Shown piece by piece: positions 13,401-23,934 of a stretch of 64,000 nt of DNA (position 1 is the stretch's first letter; every line of letters begins with the position of its first letter). The translations under genes and the position numbers were made by a program. The notes below the pieces were generated by a model, which searched no databases, was not told where the DNA came from, and saw only the letters and a program-made list of their open reading frames with translations. Source of the stretch: Polymyxa betae (lineage: Eukaryota; Endomyxa; Phytomyxea; Plasmodiophorida; Plasmodiophoridae); the NCBI GenBank assembly GCA_003693705.1, contig RBZT01000656.1, positions 62,001 through 126,000 of the forward strand, in the 5' to 3' direction.

Positions 13401-16400
13401 TTTCATCACAGAATCTTGATAATATCGTACGTCGTCAATGGGCCTCACAGCTTTTGTTTGCTTCTTCCGATTATGAGAATCAACGTAAAGTCGCTCATGG
13501 AATTATCAGTATTTTGAAAGAAACTTCCATGTGGCCGTCATTATCCCACCTTTTACTAGGATTCGATATCACTTCTTCGAACACCGATACGAAACTCGTG
13601 TTTGCATCTGATGGTTGCTTTTCTGCGGTTATTGATCTTGTCGACAAGCCTGGGTTAGCCTTTCCCTACTTCGATTCTCCTTATCTCAATGCTTTCAGGT
13701 TCCTTAATGCTTCTGCTGATGTCGCCGCTTTCGGTCTAAACCTTATTTGCTCTTTGTTGGAAGATCCGGTTACCAGCAGGCCGATTTTTGAATATATCAA
13801 TTTGCATCGTGATATGTTCTTTTGTAATTGTCTGGAACGCTTGCCGTTGCTGACACAAGGCATCGATTCTACTTTTCAACGAACTCACTACTTCCTTCAA
13901 GCGGCGTAAAAATCTGAATATTTTTGACTTATGCAAAGGGTAACACGAATGCAGGTGGCTTTTGAAATCCGTCGCTCTTGATCTTCATCTTCGTCGTGGT
14001 GATCGTGTTCTTGACGAGAGCTGTGCTATTTCCTATCTGGGGTTACGCAATGGGACTTCGGCTTCCCCTTTGATATTGACAGTTCTTGATGCGCTCCGTC
14101 CTGAAATTGCCAGTGAACTTCCTGAATTTGGCGGTTTGGATCGGCAGTCATGTATCGCTCTTGGCAAAAATGTTCTGATGTCTTGCATTGACACCGAGCC
14201 GAACGTCTTCTCCAGGTACGTGGCCACTTTCAATGACCATTTTCTGACACCTTTTAGAGCACACAAATCGTCAGGGGAATTTTTTTGGAAGGTTCCCAAG
14301 CTTCGCTCCGCTGCATCGCGTGCTGGATTGAATACGGCTGCTGTTGAAAAATCTGCTCTTTCATTCAATGAAACCGTTCGTCTGTTGTCCTCTCTCCGTC
14401 TGAGCTCACAATCCTGGGCGCAGCTGATCGAGGTAATGTACTTTATCGAGTTTCAACGGCAAACGATATCAGTTCTGAAAAACTGTTACTGACTGTTCCC
14501 TCTATTCAGGTGTGGCTTCTTGAACGGGACCTATCAGAACTCAATCCTACACTCTTATTAGACCTTCTGATTGCTGTTCTTGGTAAAATTTCGGATCCTG
14601 CTTGGTCGCAATCTAGTTTATGTTTCGCAAATGCTGCTCTTTCGTTGATGGTCCACATTCGAGCCATTTCCACAAATTCGATTATTGCTGTTGATCATCG
14701 CATTGTTCAAGGGATACTTTCTGGCATTGTTAATAATCAGAATCATCAAACCCGCGCTCAGCTTTGCGCTGCTTTCTATACGTAATGTTTCGATCTTGGC
14801 AAGACTCTCCGTTGATATTGTTTTGACAGCTACATGGATTTCATGTCGTCTGTGGAATATGAAAGAGACTGTGGTAGCCGTGGTAGTGAATGGGCGCTCG
14901 TTCAGGCTCTCTCTGACCTTAACCTTTCTCCCGCGAATCTGATTCAACGCATCTGCGATCATGCTTTATCAAATAGCGCTTCTATTCGAGCATTAGCTAC
15001 GGCTTTCCTCTGTGCTTATCCACTCGAGCAGCTCATTCCATTGCTTGAACAAACATCACAGGTCTATGGCAGCTTTGTTTCTATGCCCCGACTTACTTTG
15101 CTGCAGCTAGTTCGGTTTGTTCAAGGGATTCATTCAAGTTCAGATCTGCATTCTGCAATATGTGCGGATCCTTTGAATTACCATCTGATTCTTTCTTTCG
15201 AATCGCATTTCCTGTTCCTTCTCCATATATGTCAAACCGTCACTGGAGCTCGGGCTCTCGTTAGTGCTGACATACTCTCTCGTTTGGCTAGTTGCGAATT
15301 TTTCGATTTAAGGCCGCCAGAGATTTCACAGTCTCAATATGCAAATGGGCATCCAACGGCCATGCAAAAGTATTTGCAGGTGAGACTCCTTCTGATCCTG
15401 GTGTATTTCTCATTTGCATTATAGCTGACAACTCCCTATCTTCGTTTAATTGCCTCGATACTGACTGCGCTCCCTCATCGGCATGACGTCCATGAGAAGA
15501 TTGTTGACATTGTTTTGGTGCGTTACCTCAAGCCATTCAATGCCATTATTCAAAGCTCCAAGTCATTGCCTGAAAGTGTCGAAGGTTTAATCTATTTGAT
15601 CCTGTTTTCATATTATTCAGTCGATGATAGCTTATCACGCAGCAACTGCAATTGTTCTTTGTTTAGCAACTGGTCCTGTACATTCTCGCTCGGAGATTGC
15701 TACCATTGTACAATTCCTTCTTCAGCAGTTCCCAGTACAAGCTGTCGTTTTCAGGAATTCTACCAACGATGTCATTGTACTGCTAACTTCTCTAAATCCA
15801 TACTCAAATATTTCAGATAGCAACCGAAGTATCTGATGACCGCGGACCACTCTCCTTTGCAAAAGAAATCACTCGGGATATGGTAATTCTCTGCTCATTT
15901 ATGGCCCAACGAAGGCTGCTTGTTTTCGATCCAAACATCGATCCCAAACTTGATCGTCAAGAAAACGTATGATGACAATTTGTGTTCGAGTCTGCTTACT
16001 TTACTAATGGGATTTTTACTTGCAGGATCTCATAGCGTCAGCAGCAGATGGCAAACTGCCTTTAGGAATTGTTGTGTACTACCTCATTCCTGGAGCGTTG
16101 ACACTATTGAGAACTTCAAGCTCGAAAAGATCCCAACTGGAGCAGTCGCTTGCAAATGCACAACGCCATGTGTCGGCAGAATCAGATGGTTTATATGAAG
16201 ATGATAGTAACGGTAGTGAAGTAACGTCAGTTGGCAAACATTCTCAAATCTGTTTAGCAATTCCTCGGAATCGATTAACTTCAGCCCTAAAATCTGCTCA
16301 AAACGAAGTTCAGCTGGCGATTGTTATGGTCCAGAACTGCTTGCAGCTTATATACTTATCCTTGCAGATTTTCTCATCAGCAACGCTCGAGTCCAAGCAA

Positions 16401-16598
16401 ATTCTGAATCATGTCGATCGCCTTCGAGAAATTGTCACCAAAGTCGATGCTGCTTTCGGGGCTGATTTCATGGATGATCTCATCGACAAGCAATTAAGCA
16501 AGATACGACAGGAGCTAGATCTGACGTATGGACAAAAGTCAAATCCTGTTGTATCTACTATTGCCCCTGCGATTCCTCTCGCTTTGGAATCTCGTTGA
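10459..16598 (+). CDS. NUP205: NUP205/NUP192-type inner-ring nucleoporin
   Basis: This is a very large helical-repeat scaffold protein of the nuclear-pore inner ring. The long series of plus-strand exons is almost wholly leucine-rich alpha-helix. Family-like segments include ERLKERGLVPNII near the N terminus, the AYVDLIVALSDGQ repeat, ARPAEAGQVW-type helices around LKAELFNTL, and WLLERDLSELNPTLLLDLL followed by a helical C-terminal tail. The total coding length, roughly 1,900 residues after removing introns, fits the family. No enzymatic motif is present. Introns are numerous and short. I chose the ATG at 10459 because the MSADLDTAQLRAAV helix directly precedes the first conserved region. The call rests on order, length and scattered similarity rather than a sharp motif. 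Confidence 0.75.
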
Positions 16599-16939
16599 TT
16601 CCTCACTGTTAAATATAAATTCCGAATGCATTCATACGTGTTTTTATGTCCCCCGAGTTTGTCATCCCTCAGCTTACGAAATTCTGATTTGCGTTCTGTA
16701 CATACTGGCCTTGCAGAATTTGTTAAACTTGGGTCTCAAAGCGTTGATTGTTACGCAGTAGGTACATCAGAACCCATCTGTGAGCAAACATTCTGCTGCG
16801 TTCTGTCCAGGCTAATATAGCACTTGGTTGGTGATGAGCCGCCGATATACAACCGGCTCGTTTGACAGCTGGAAATAAATGAAGCTCTGTTTCGATAGAG
16901 TATTATAACCACGATTCAGTCTTTGTTTAGTGTTTACAC

Positions 16940-17880
16940 ATACTGTAAATAAAACAAGATTAGTACCTGCACCTCAATGGAGAACAAATCCGGAATGAAG
17001 CTGACCAGCATTTACCGACATTGATATCGAAGGGTTATAAAAGAAATCGCCGTTCTCAGCATTTATAAACACGATATGATCGTGGTTCGTCATCGCGCTC
17101 ATTGCGGTATTAAACAAGAACAAATCAAGGGCAATATATCTTTCGAGAACGGAGAAATTTGGTGGAAGATCAAGTTTTCATAAAAGCAAGATTGAATTTA
17201 AATTGGTTTTTGATTGGAAGTGCAATGGTAGAGACAGAATATCAACTGCATTATTGATTATATTTGCAGAAGAGGAAAGAATGTGATAGAGATGGCTGAG
17301 CTCTGTCAGTTTAACATCGATAAAAACTTATTCCCGAGTCTTGAAACCATTTTCCATTCGGAAGCGATCCCTAGATAAGAAGGGACCATACATCACCCCG
17401 AATTTGTCGATTCTATAAAGAACGTCCAAGAACTACGAAATGGTAGTTGACACTCGCCAGATGACTGAATTAAGAAAAGTTTCTACGGTCAGGTCCAGAT
17501 GGCGTCACAAGATGGCCAGATCGGGTGTGTTCGAAATGTTCAAATGACGTTGAAACTCGAGATGGAATTCACAATTTCTGACCGAGACAAGATCTGACAA
17601 ACTTTCATACAGATCCGAGTCCATATTGGACCTAGAGATACGAATGCAATCAGAAGCAAACATTGAATCATGGAACTGTCTTCAACGATTAGTAGCCGAG
17701 CTCTGCAAGCTGCTTGGCCCCGATTTCCGATGCTTGCCGCAGAAAGCCGCTGGTTTCCCTTTCCGTGACCAGTGCGATAAAGCAACCTGAATATCTCTCT
17801 CTCTTGACCAGATTATCGGTTTCATTATTCATAAAAACGTACGACGACATTTCCAGTGTACGATTTGATAGCATCGGCTG
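16940..17880 (-). pseudogene. Unidentified multi-exon gene, apparently broken
   Basis: Several minus-strand segments read as good protein, but no long open frame covers them. They include an N-terminal piece with ERYSGCFIALVTERE, an exon with SRSNMDSDLYESLSDL, one with NYHFVVLGRS, one with LYRIDKFGVMYGPF, and a last exon with ELSHLYHILSSS and FNTAMSAMTNHDHIVF. A 45-nt GT-AG intron joins two of them. However, an in-frame TGA interrupts the last exon near 17,170 with no possible intron around it, and a frame change separates the NYHF and LYRI segments. It may be a decaying gene, a recoded gene or one with sequence errors. I do not recognise the family. Confidence 0.35.
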
Positions 17881-18006
17881 CTAGACAGAAGATTGGCTCT
17901 GATGGAAGCGGATGAGTTTTCCTATCTTCGTTTCATCTGTCGACTTTTGAGTCAACAAGGTCGCGTGTCCGCCAGGTCGTACTGCATTTTGGGAAACCAT
18001 TCAAAC

Positions 18007-18306
18007 ATGGAACAGCCTAAGCAACCATTCTGTCAGGTAACCTTCTGCTGCTGTCTATCAGTCCTTACAATCATGAGTGCCATATTGGCCATTGTTATCG
18101 CTACCTATACGACCCTGGATATCACACTTCTGGTCGTATCCTGCGTCTTGATTGCAGTTAATATCAGCACGTTGAAAATCAAAGATTACAAGTGGAGATT
18201 CCTGGTGTTTGCTGCTAATATCTTCTGCCTGGGCATGTTCGCATATTATCTCTATAGACCTGAACCTGATGGAAGAAACAAAATATTTACCATATTTAAC
18301 AACTGA
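18007..18306 (+). CDS. Small membrane protein, possibly TMEM243-like
   Basis: About 100 residues with three or four hydrophobic helices and short polar ends. The spacing of the last two helices and the FLVFAANIFCLGMFAYYLY segment recall the TMEM243 family, but similarity is weak. The open frame extends upstream to 17893 through an ATG at 17902; I prefer the Met at 18007, just before the first helix. It converges on the mL46 gene. Confidence 0.45.
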   Translation: MEQPKQPFCQVTFCCCLSVLTIMSAILAIVIATYTTLDITLLVVSCVLIAVNISTLKIKDYKWRFLVFAANIFCLGMFAYYLYRPEPDGRNKIFTIFNN

Positions 18307-18416
18307 TACACAAATATTCCATTTGTGCTTTGCTTTTTTTTGCTCAAGCGATATCTGTATAGAGTGTTGATAGCGTGTCGTTGCTGTGAACATCGAGATG
18401 GTCATGTATTGATGAT

Positions 18417-19205
18417 TTACATAATAACCAGCTTATTCACTAATTCGCTCACATCCGAACGAACATAATCTTTCAACTCGTCTTTCGTAACCCAGAGGTA
18501 TTCTTGACCATGGACGGAGCCACCAGCGTAATAACATCTCAGGAAGAATACCTGTAAGCAATATTCAGAGCTATGCTTTACGCTCCAGGCAGATAACGAT
18601 TCACTTTATCATGATCAGATTCTAGATGAGCGATTGGAGCCTGTCCAGTGAATGAGACTTCCAAACTAGAGCCAGCAGATTCTGTGATAGCTCTTTCTGC
18701 TGTTTGTCTGATAGTTTCTGGATCCTGAGTCCAGGTTGCCTCGGGCAGACCCCAAGAACAGTCTTTCTGCTTCAAAACCAAAATCAACGATCGATCCAGC
18801 TTCCGATTCGTCGACGTTCGAACATCGAGTCGATCATCCTGGAATAGATTAAATACTATTCAATGTCTGTTGCATATAACTAAGGTACTTCGGTGATTCG
18901 AGGAGCTGGAGTAAATCGCTCTTTGACTCTCACCATATCCGGTTGAGACATTCGCTCATCCAACTTATCTTCCAGGATTTTCGGGATCGGCTTCGTATAC
19001 CTGACAGCATTATCAGGAACCATTGCAGAAATTATGTGAAACCAGATCCTGACTTGACGTTCAGTTCATGCTGCATCTCCTCGAATTCCTGCTCCCAGGG
19101 CTCAGAATCCGGAACTATCACAGGCAATCGTTCAACGATCGTCGCTGCCTTAGCGGTTCGGTTTGCCGACGATGAAAGCCATCTAAGACTGCCTCTAATC
19201 ATCAT
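18417..19205 (-). CDS. MRPL46: Mitochondrial large-subunit ribosomal protein mL46
   Basis: mL46 is a Nudix-fold protein of the mitochondrial large ribosomal subunit that has lost hydrolase activity. The reading frame starts with a Ser/Arg-rich presequence (MMIRGSLRWLSSSANR). Family landmarks follow: PWEQEFEEMQ, RSLILVLKQK, WGLPEATW, RQTAERAI and the C-terminal HGQEYLWVTKDELKDYV. At least three short introns are needed, one beginning at GTTTCACAT near 19035. The ATG pair at 19200-19205 leads directly into the presequence. With nuclear-encoded uS17m at 57.9 kb it shows that mitoribosome genes sit in the nuclear genome. Confidence 0.8.
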
Positions 19206-19989
19206 TTGGAGATGATTTTAACAGTCTGAGCAGCAGCCCCCATCATGTCCGTGTGTCTCCTATCACCTTACTACAACCATCCCTCCTCTCTATAACGACA
19301 CTCTTTATAACGACAGCTCCATAGAAGCCCGGTAATGTTACTTTACTAACAACCAGACACCATATCGACTCTCTTATCTCATCAAGACTTCAATCCTTTC
19401 TATGAAAACTGAAATGCATCGCCACACCCTGCTGCCCAACAAAGTGGTGCTCTAGCAGCTGAGAATGGCAATACATGAACGCCTCGGATGCGGTCCAAAG
19501 TAGCAGCCGGAGCCGCCTTTGGAGTATTCTATTGTGATCCTGCCGTATAGAGTACCACTGGCAAGAAACAACCCGTTTAACACGAGGCAGGGGCATGTAT
19601 GACCCCGTTGTTCTGTGATGACATACCGTATTAAAAGCAGCAGCTTGTTTTTGATAGGTGTTCTCAGCAACGACAAATCTTACATAAAGGCACATAAAAC
19701 GGCAACTAACCGCTTATTGCTCTACAAAAGATTAATCAACATAGAAGTATAAAGTCGATTTAGATGACTGTAGGTCACCATATCGGTTTTAGCATTACAG
19801 GTTTTGAGGGTCGATTGCGCCTCAGAAGCGAAGCTCCCTGTGAAGCTTCCTGTCGAGAGAGATACGACATTTCTTGAGTCAATGCATATCTCAGGAACAT
19901 TTGCATGAGTCATGGTGATATGGTGCCCGGAAGACGACAGCGAATCGCAACGAAATCGGGGCCATTTCAGCTGCTGCTGCTCTGCACCG
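19206..19989. other. Region without a recognised gene
   Basis: This is 784 bases between the divergent mL46 and His/Asp-rich genes. Minus-strand frames at 19390-19695 and 19452-19676 look partly protein-like (YGRITIEYSKGG) and a GT-AG pair could join them, but no family is recognisable. Both promoters should lie here. Confidence 0.3.
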
Positions 19990-20493
19990 ATGTCGTCGCC
20001 ATTTCGCGCCGTCTCTGTCGTCACGTTCGTGATCGCGATTCAGTTCGGGATTTATGCCCAGGACTTTTTCGACGACGATCTCGATGCCGACACCGACTTG
20101 ATCACCATCCGGCATGATCATGACGACAGCGACGGGTACGACTTGGACCATCACGACGAACACGGCCTCGGTGGCGTGTCACACGGTGTTCATTCACTCA
20201 AGGCAAACGGCGTCTTCCTGCAGACGTCGGTCGGCCAGGTCGAACACTCCGGCTCCAGCAACGAACACATCGATCGTGGCCACGAACACATCCGTCTCGA
20301 AGGCGACGAAATTGCCGCTGCTAAGGATAGCCTGGTGTCGAACGAGGCGCCCTCGTTGACACCACCAGCAGGCTTACCTGATAATCAGCAGGTTCACGTC
20401 CCCGACTTGACCAATCACGCGCTGCCAGAGCATTCGCAGTTCACAGGCTTGCATGGCATGACGACACCGTCGATTCTTGTGCCCAACACATGA
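19990..20493 (+). CDS. Secreted His/Asp-rich protein
   Basis: The ATG at 19990 gives 167 residues with a clear signal peptide (FRAVSVVTFVIAIQFGIYAQ). A very acidic stretch follows (DFFDDDLDADTDL), then His-Asp clusters (RHDHDDSDGYDLDHHDEH), and the rest is His-containing and polar. Clustered His and Asp suggest binding of divalent metals outside the cell or in the secretory pathway; this is inference. No known domain is visible. The open frame begins upstream at 19912, but only the 19990 start puts a signal peptide at the N terminus. Confidence 0.6.
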   Translation: MSSPFRAVSVVTFVIAIQFGIYAQDFFDDDLDADTDLITIRHDHDDSDGYDLDHHDEHGLGGVSHGVHSLKANGVFLQTSVGQVEHSGSSNEHIDRGHEHIRLEGDEIAAAKDSLVSNEAPSLTPPAGLPDNQQVHVPDLTNHALPEHSQFTGLHGMTTPSILVPNT

Positions 20494-20774
20494 ACCAGCT
20501 TTGAGGAACTTGTTCCATGAGTATCCACATCGCTGATGGCGCATTACGACGAACGCTCGTAAGGTCGCAGCAACAGCGCAGCTTTTCGCTGAAAAAAAAC
20601 TCTTGATGCATTTCTGAATTTGGAGCCATGAAGATGAAAGATCTCCCCAAGAGAATCCCGTCCCACGATGGGTAATTTGAGGAAACCCGCAATAAACTTG
20701 TTGTTTGGCATTTTCGTCGTTTTTCTCTAGCGGATTGCGATACTGCAGCCCGAAACACTATCTAGACCTTTATC

Positions 20775-21103
20775 ATGTCTGAAATAGCTCAACCAAGAGC
20801 AGTTTCAAGATTGATATCCCATTTAGGCATATTGGAATCTTGCCAGGCGTATTGTTTACGAGAGCAAGTTCATAATTGTATGCGATTTCAAAGAGAGCAT
20901 ATTCACAGCTCAAATATGAACTGATCGGTCATGGCTCGATCTATTTCGAAGAGGCGCATGATTTGGTCGGCAACATGATTGCCGAAATATCTACATTTGC
21001 GGGCCAATTTGCAGATATTTTGCTCGATAAACAGCCTCTGTACTCAGATGTAAATCTATTCTTGCGTGTCGCTGAATTGCTGGCTAACGTCGTCGGATGG
21101 TAG
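20775..21103 (+). CDS. Small helical protein, possibly BORC subunit 8-like
   Basis: Two exons joined by a 41-nt GT-AG intron (about 20866-20906) give roughly 95 residues, nearly all amphipathic helix. The first exon starts MSEIAQPRAVSRLISHLG; the second holds YFEEAHDLVGNM and VNLFLRVAELLANVV. Size and helix pattern resemble BORCS8, a lysosome-positioning complex subunit, but no strong motif confirms it. The splice keeps the frame and removes the only early stop, which supports a real gene. Confidence 0.45.
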
Positions 21104-21194
21104 TAAGAACTACCACCTTATGAATGATCTACATCAATGTAACAATTCAGATTCCTAGCAGAGATCAAGACTGATTGGACTTTGTTCAGTTTTT

Positions 21195-21704
21195 ATGATT
21201 GTTTGCTCAATATTCACATTGATGATCCTCGGGGCCGTATTTCAATGGCGTCCCCGGAACATTCACGACGCCGATCACAAGAGCTTATTACAAGCGAGAA
21301 TCAGGCGGTCCCAGAGAAAACAAGAAGCTCTACATATGCGCGCTTATGAACTCAGAATGCAACTGGTCGAGACGCAGCAGGCAATCCAGCAAGAAATCGC
21401 CCTGACCCACCTGGTCTCTGACGACAAGGAGAGAAGAAAGCGGCAGCACGCTCGGCGAAAGAAACGGCGGAAGTCGTCGCTGGACTTGAAGACATGGATG
21501 AGCCATGCAGACAACGACGACATCTTACTGAAGATCACCAATGAGAATGACGCCATCGAGTCGCGTATTGAGATCAGTATCTCATCATCATGTAACGATA
21601 TCTCAAGTGCTGATGAGTCAGAGAGCGACCTCCTTCCACTTCCAAGGAGGCCGCGTGTACCTCGACTTGACCTCTCTCGTGTCTTGCGACCTCTGATTGT
21701 TTAA
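21195..21704 (+). CDS. Single-pass membrane protein with basic coiled coil
   Basis: The 169-residue frame starts with a hydrophobic helix (IVCSIFTLMILGAVF) that could be a signal anchor. A long charged coiled coil follows, then a strongly basic run (RKRQHARRKKRRKSS), then an acidic Ser-rich segment and a basic tail. The sequence just before the ATG ends in a TTCAG, so an upstream exon is possible. I do not recognise the family. Confidence 0.5.
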   Translation: MIVCSIFTLMILGAVFQWRPRNIHDADHKSLLQARIRRSQRKQEALHMRAYELRMQLVETQQAIQQEIALTHLVSDDKERRKRQHARRKKRRKSSLDLKTWMSHADNDDILLKITNENDAIESRIEISISSSCNDISSADESESDLLPLPRRPRVPRLDLSRVLRPLIV

Positions 21705-21818
21705 TCAACCATAATAAAATATATTGACCATGGCAATATCGATATGGCGATTGGAATTCATAATTTGAGAGATGGGAACCCGTTGTAGGATGAAAATATC
21801 TAGATTGGTTGTCGCCCT

Positions 21819-23253
21819 ATGGTGTCTGGATTTGGGCCTGATATACATCGGCGGCAGGATGTGATTCAAAGCCTGCGAATTGGGAAAAGCCAACGCTCAG
21901 ATCGGGATATAGAAACGATCTTGAATTTCATCACGACCAACTGCCGAGCCAGTATATTCCGGCACATCTCGCAGGACGCTCTCAGCAAACTCTGTCGTGG
22001 CATTACATTAGAGGAATATAAGCCAGACCAGGTCATCATGCGGCAAGGTTCTGTTAGCGATTTCATGCTTATTTTGATCAAAGGAAGAGTAACAGCTAAC
22101 AACATTCACATCATTAACATTTGCTTTTTTAACAGTTTTTAGGTGGACGTGTTCAGAAATCAGAGCGGATTTGGATCGAATACTGGCAAGTTTATCATCA
22201 ACATAAGCAGACCGGGAGATTTCGTCGGGGAAATGGGTCTTATGGAGAGCGCTCCCAGAAATTCAACTGTTATTGCAACCCATGCGACATGGTGCATGAA
22301 AATCGACGGGAGCCGAAGTCGAAATATCATTAAGAAGCAGCTGCGTTCCGAGCAAATCGCAAGAATGCAGAAAATCGCCGCACTATCGTATTTTGATTCA
22401 GGCAATGGAGCCAGTTCCGAAGAGTTCATTCGAGAACTATCGCATACGTTCAAATCACAGACGCTTCGAGCTCGTGACGTACTGTTCAAAGAAGGAACCA
22501 TCGCCGATGAGGTTCGCTTGATGGGTTTCGTGTGATGTTCTTTTACAAGAAAGCTATAGGTCTCGTTCATAGTTAGTGGAACTATTGGCCTTAGAAAACG
22601 TGACCTAAATTGTAAGCTGATCTTTCGATATCGCTTGTATTTGCTAAATGAGGAATCGGAAAATCTTAGGTGCAAAACCATTGCAATCACAACTGTTTGT
22701 ATGTCTTGCTGGGGTTGGAGAGATCATCGGTGGTGAAGCACTGGAGCCGCTACTTTCAGAGCCCAGATATCGATTCTCTGCCGTTGCTGAAACGACCGTT
22801 GAGCTGTTCACACTTACACGCGCTGCTGTTCGAATTCTGGACCGGAATCTGTGCCGTGATCGCATCTGGAATCTGTTCCAAATACGCCAAGCAGCTCGGC
22901 TGGAAGCAGTGTTCGTCAGTTTTATCGCGAATTTATCAAGATGTCTCTGATTTGGATTCAGAGCGGATCCGCGACGTCTGACCGGAACAGCGTTGAATGA
23001 GTCTTTGAAAGCACAGAAAACCAGGGCGATTAGCGGTGAGGACAGGAAGCGATCTCAGAAGACAGTGTCTCTGGACCAAGAGCTTCTCTGTCTTCCAACA
23101 TCGAACGTCGGATTACGATTTGCACCGAATCCACCTTGTCACCGTTGTCGTGCTAACATAACTGGCATCCGACCTTTGTCCAATCGAAGACTGATCCCCC
23201 TAAGATACACGAATGGCCACTTAGCCGAATGGCATCAGAAAACCGGGCAATAA
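21819..23253 (+). CDS. Tandem cyclic-nucleotide-binding-domain protein
   Basis: Two CNB folds lie in series. The first has RHISQDALSKLCRG, KPDQVIMRQGS, LILIKGR and, after an intron, RPGDFVGEMGLMESAPRNSTV (phosphate-binding-cassette-like, with the GE and PRxST features). The second has VLFKEGTIADE, then SFIVSGTIGLRKRDL after a splice, then VGEIIGGEALEPLL. A basic tail ends at 23253. Introns start near 22089, 22514, 22613 and 22911; the last, at 51 nt, restores the frame into the tail. No kinase or channel domain is attached. It may be a regulatory subunit or a CNBD2-like ciliary protein. Whether cAMP binds is uncertain. Confidence 0.7.
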
Positions 23254-23259
23254 TGACCA

Positions 23260-23830
23260 TTGTGACCATCGAGGAAATTCGGCAGGCTCTTCTGAATCTT
23301 TTCAATAAAGAACCAAAGCGAATCTCATTGTCAGGTATTGGCTGAAATTTGTTAGAGGTAGCCTGCACGTAAGTGAAAATCGTCATCGCTCAGGATCATT
23401 AGAGACACAGGTTCAAGCATGGCACATCAGTCAAAGCGAGCTTGTACGACATCCTCTAGCTCGTATGAACAGTCCTATTCATAAAACAAGCTGCTCAAGA
23501 TGAAGAGATTCGAAAGATGTGGGAGACCAACGTTTTGTGCAATCTTCGACCATACTTCAATAAGAATGTGTGTTTGACAAAAAATGGCGACAGCGATTTG
23601 CTCAGCAAAGGGCGACTTAAATTGCTTAGCTGCAGAAAACACTCATCGAGGAAGGTCATTGACGAGCAACCAGGCGCCTAAGTTGCAACCTTCCATAGTA
23701 CAATACCAGCATTCAGCAACATTTGCCGTCTCTTGCAGACGCAGATAGATCTTTAAGACGTCAGTAAAGAATCGTCAATGCAGTTCTGTAAACTTCAACT
23801 GTCCATCAGCCATGCCTGGTGACGAGTTTC
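23260..23830 (-). CDS. Unidentified minus-strand gene, exon structure unresolved
   Basis: In one minus-strand frame, segments such as KIYLRLQETANVAECWYC, FAEQIAVAIFCQTHILIEV and, in another frame, FFIEKIQKSLPNFL look like true protein. They are separated by in-frame TGAs. Short GT-AG introns could remove some of these but not all in a way I can prove. A possible start (MADGQ) lies near 23,815. The region otherwise fills the 680 bases between the CNB gene and CPSF2. It may be a small spliced gene or a decayed one. Confidence 0.3.
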
Positions 23831-23934
23831 AGATTTGAAACTCTGTGAGAATGATTTGGGCGAAGAGTGCGCAGTGTATAGCTGTAATGTCATCTCCATA
23901 TTGTCTATAAAGGGGAGATAGATACACATAGTCA

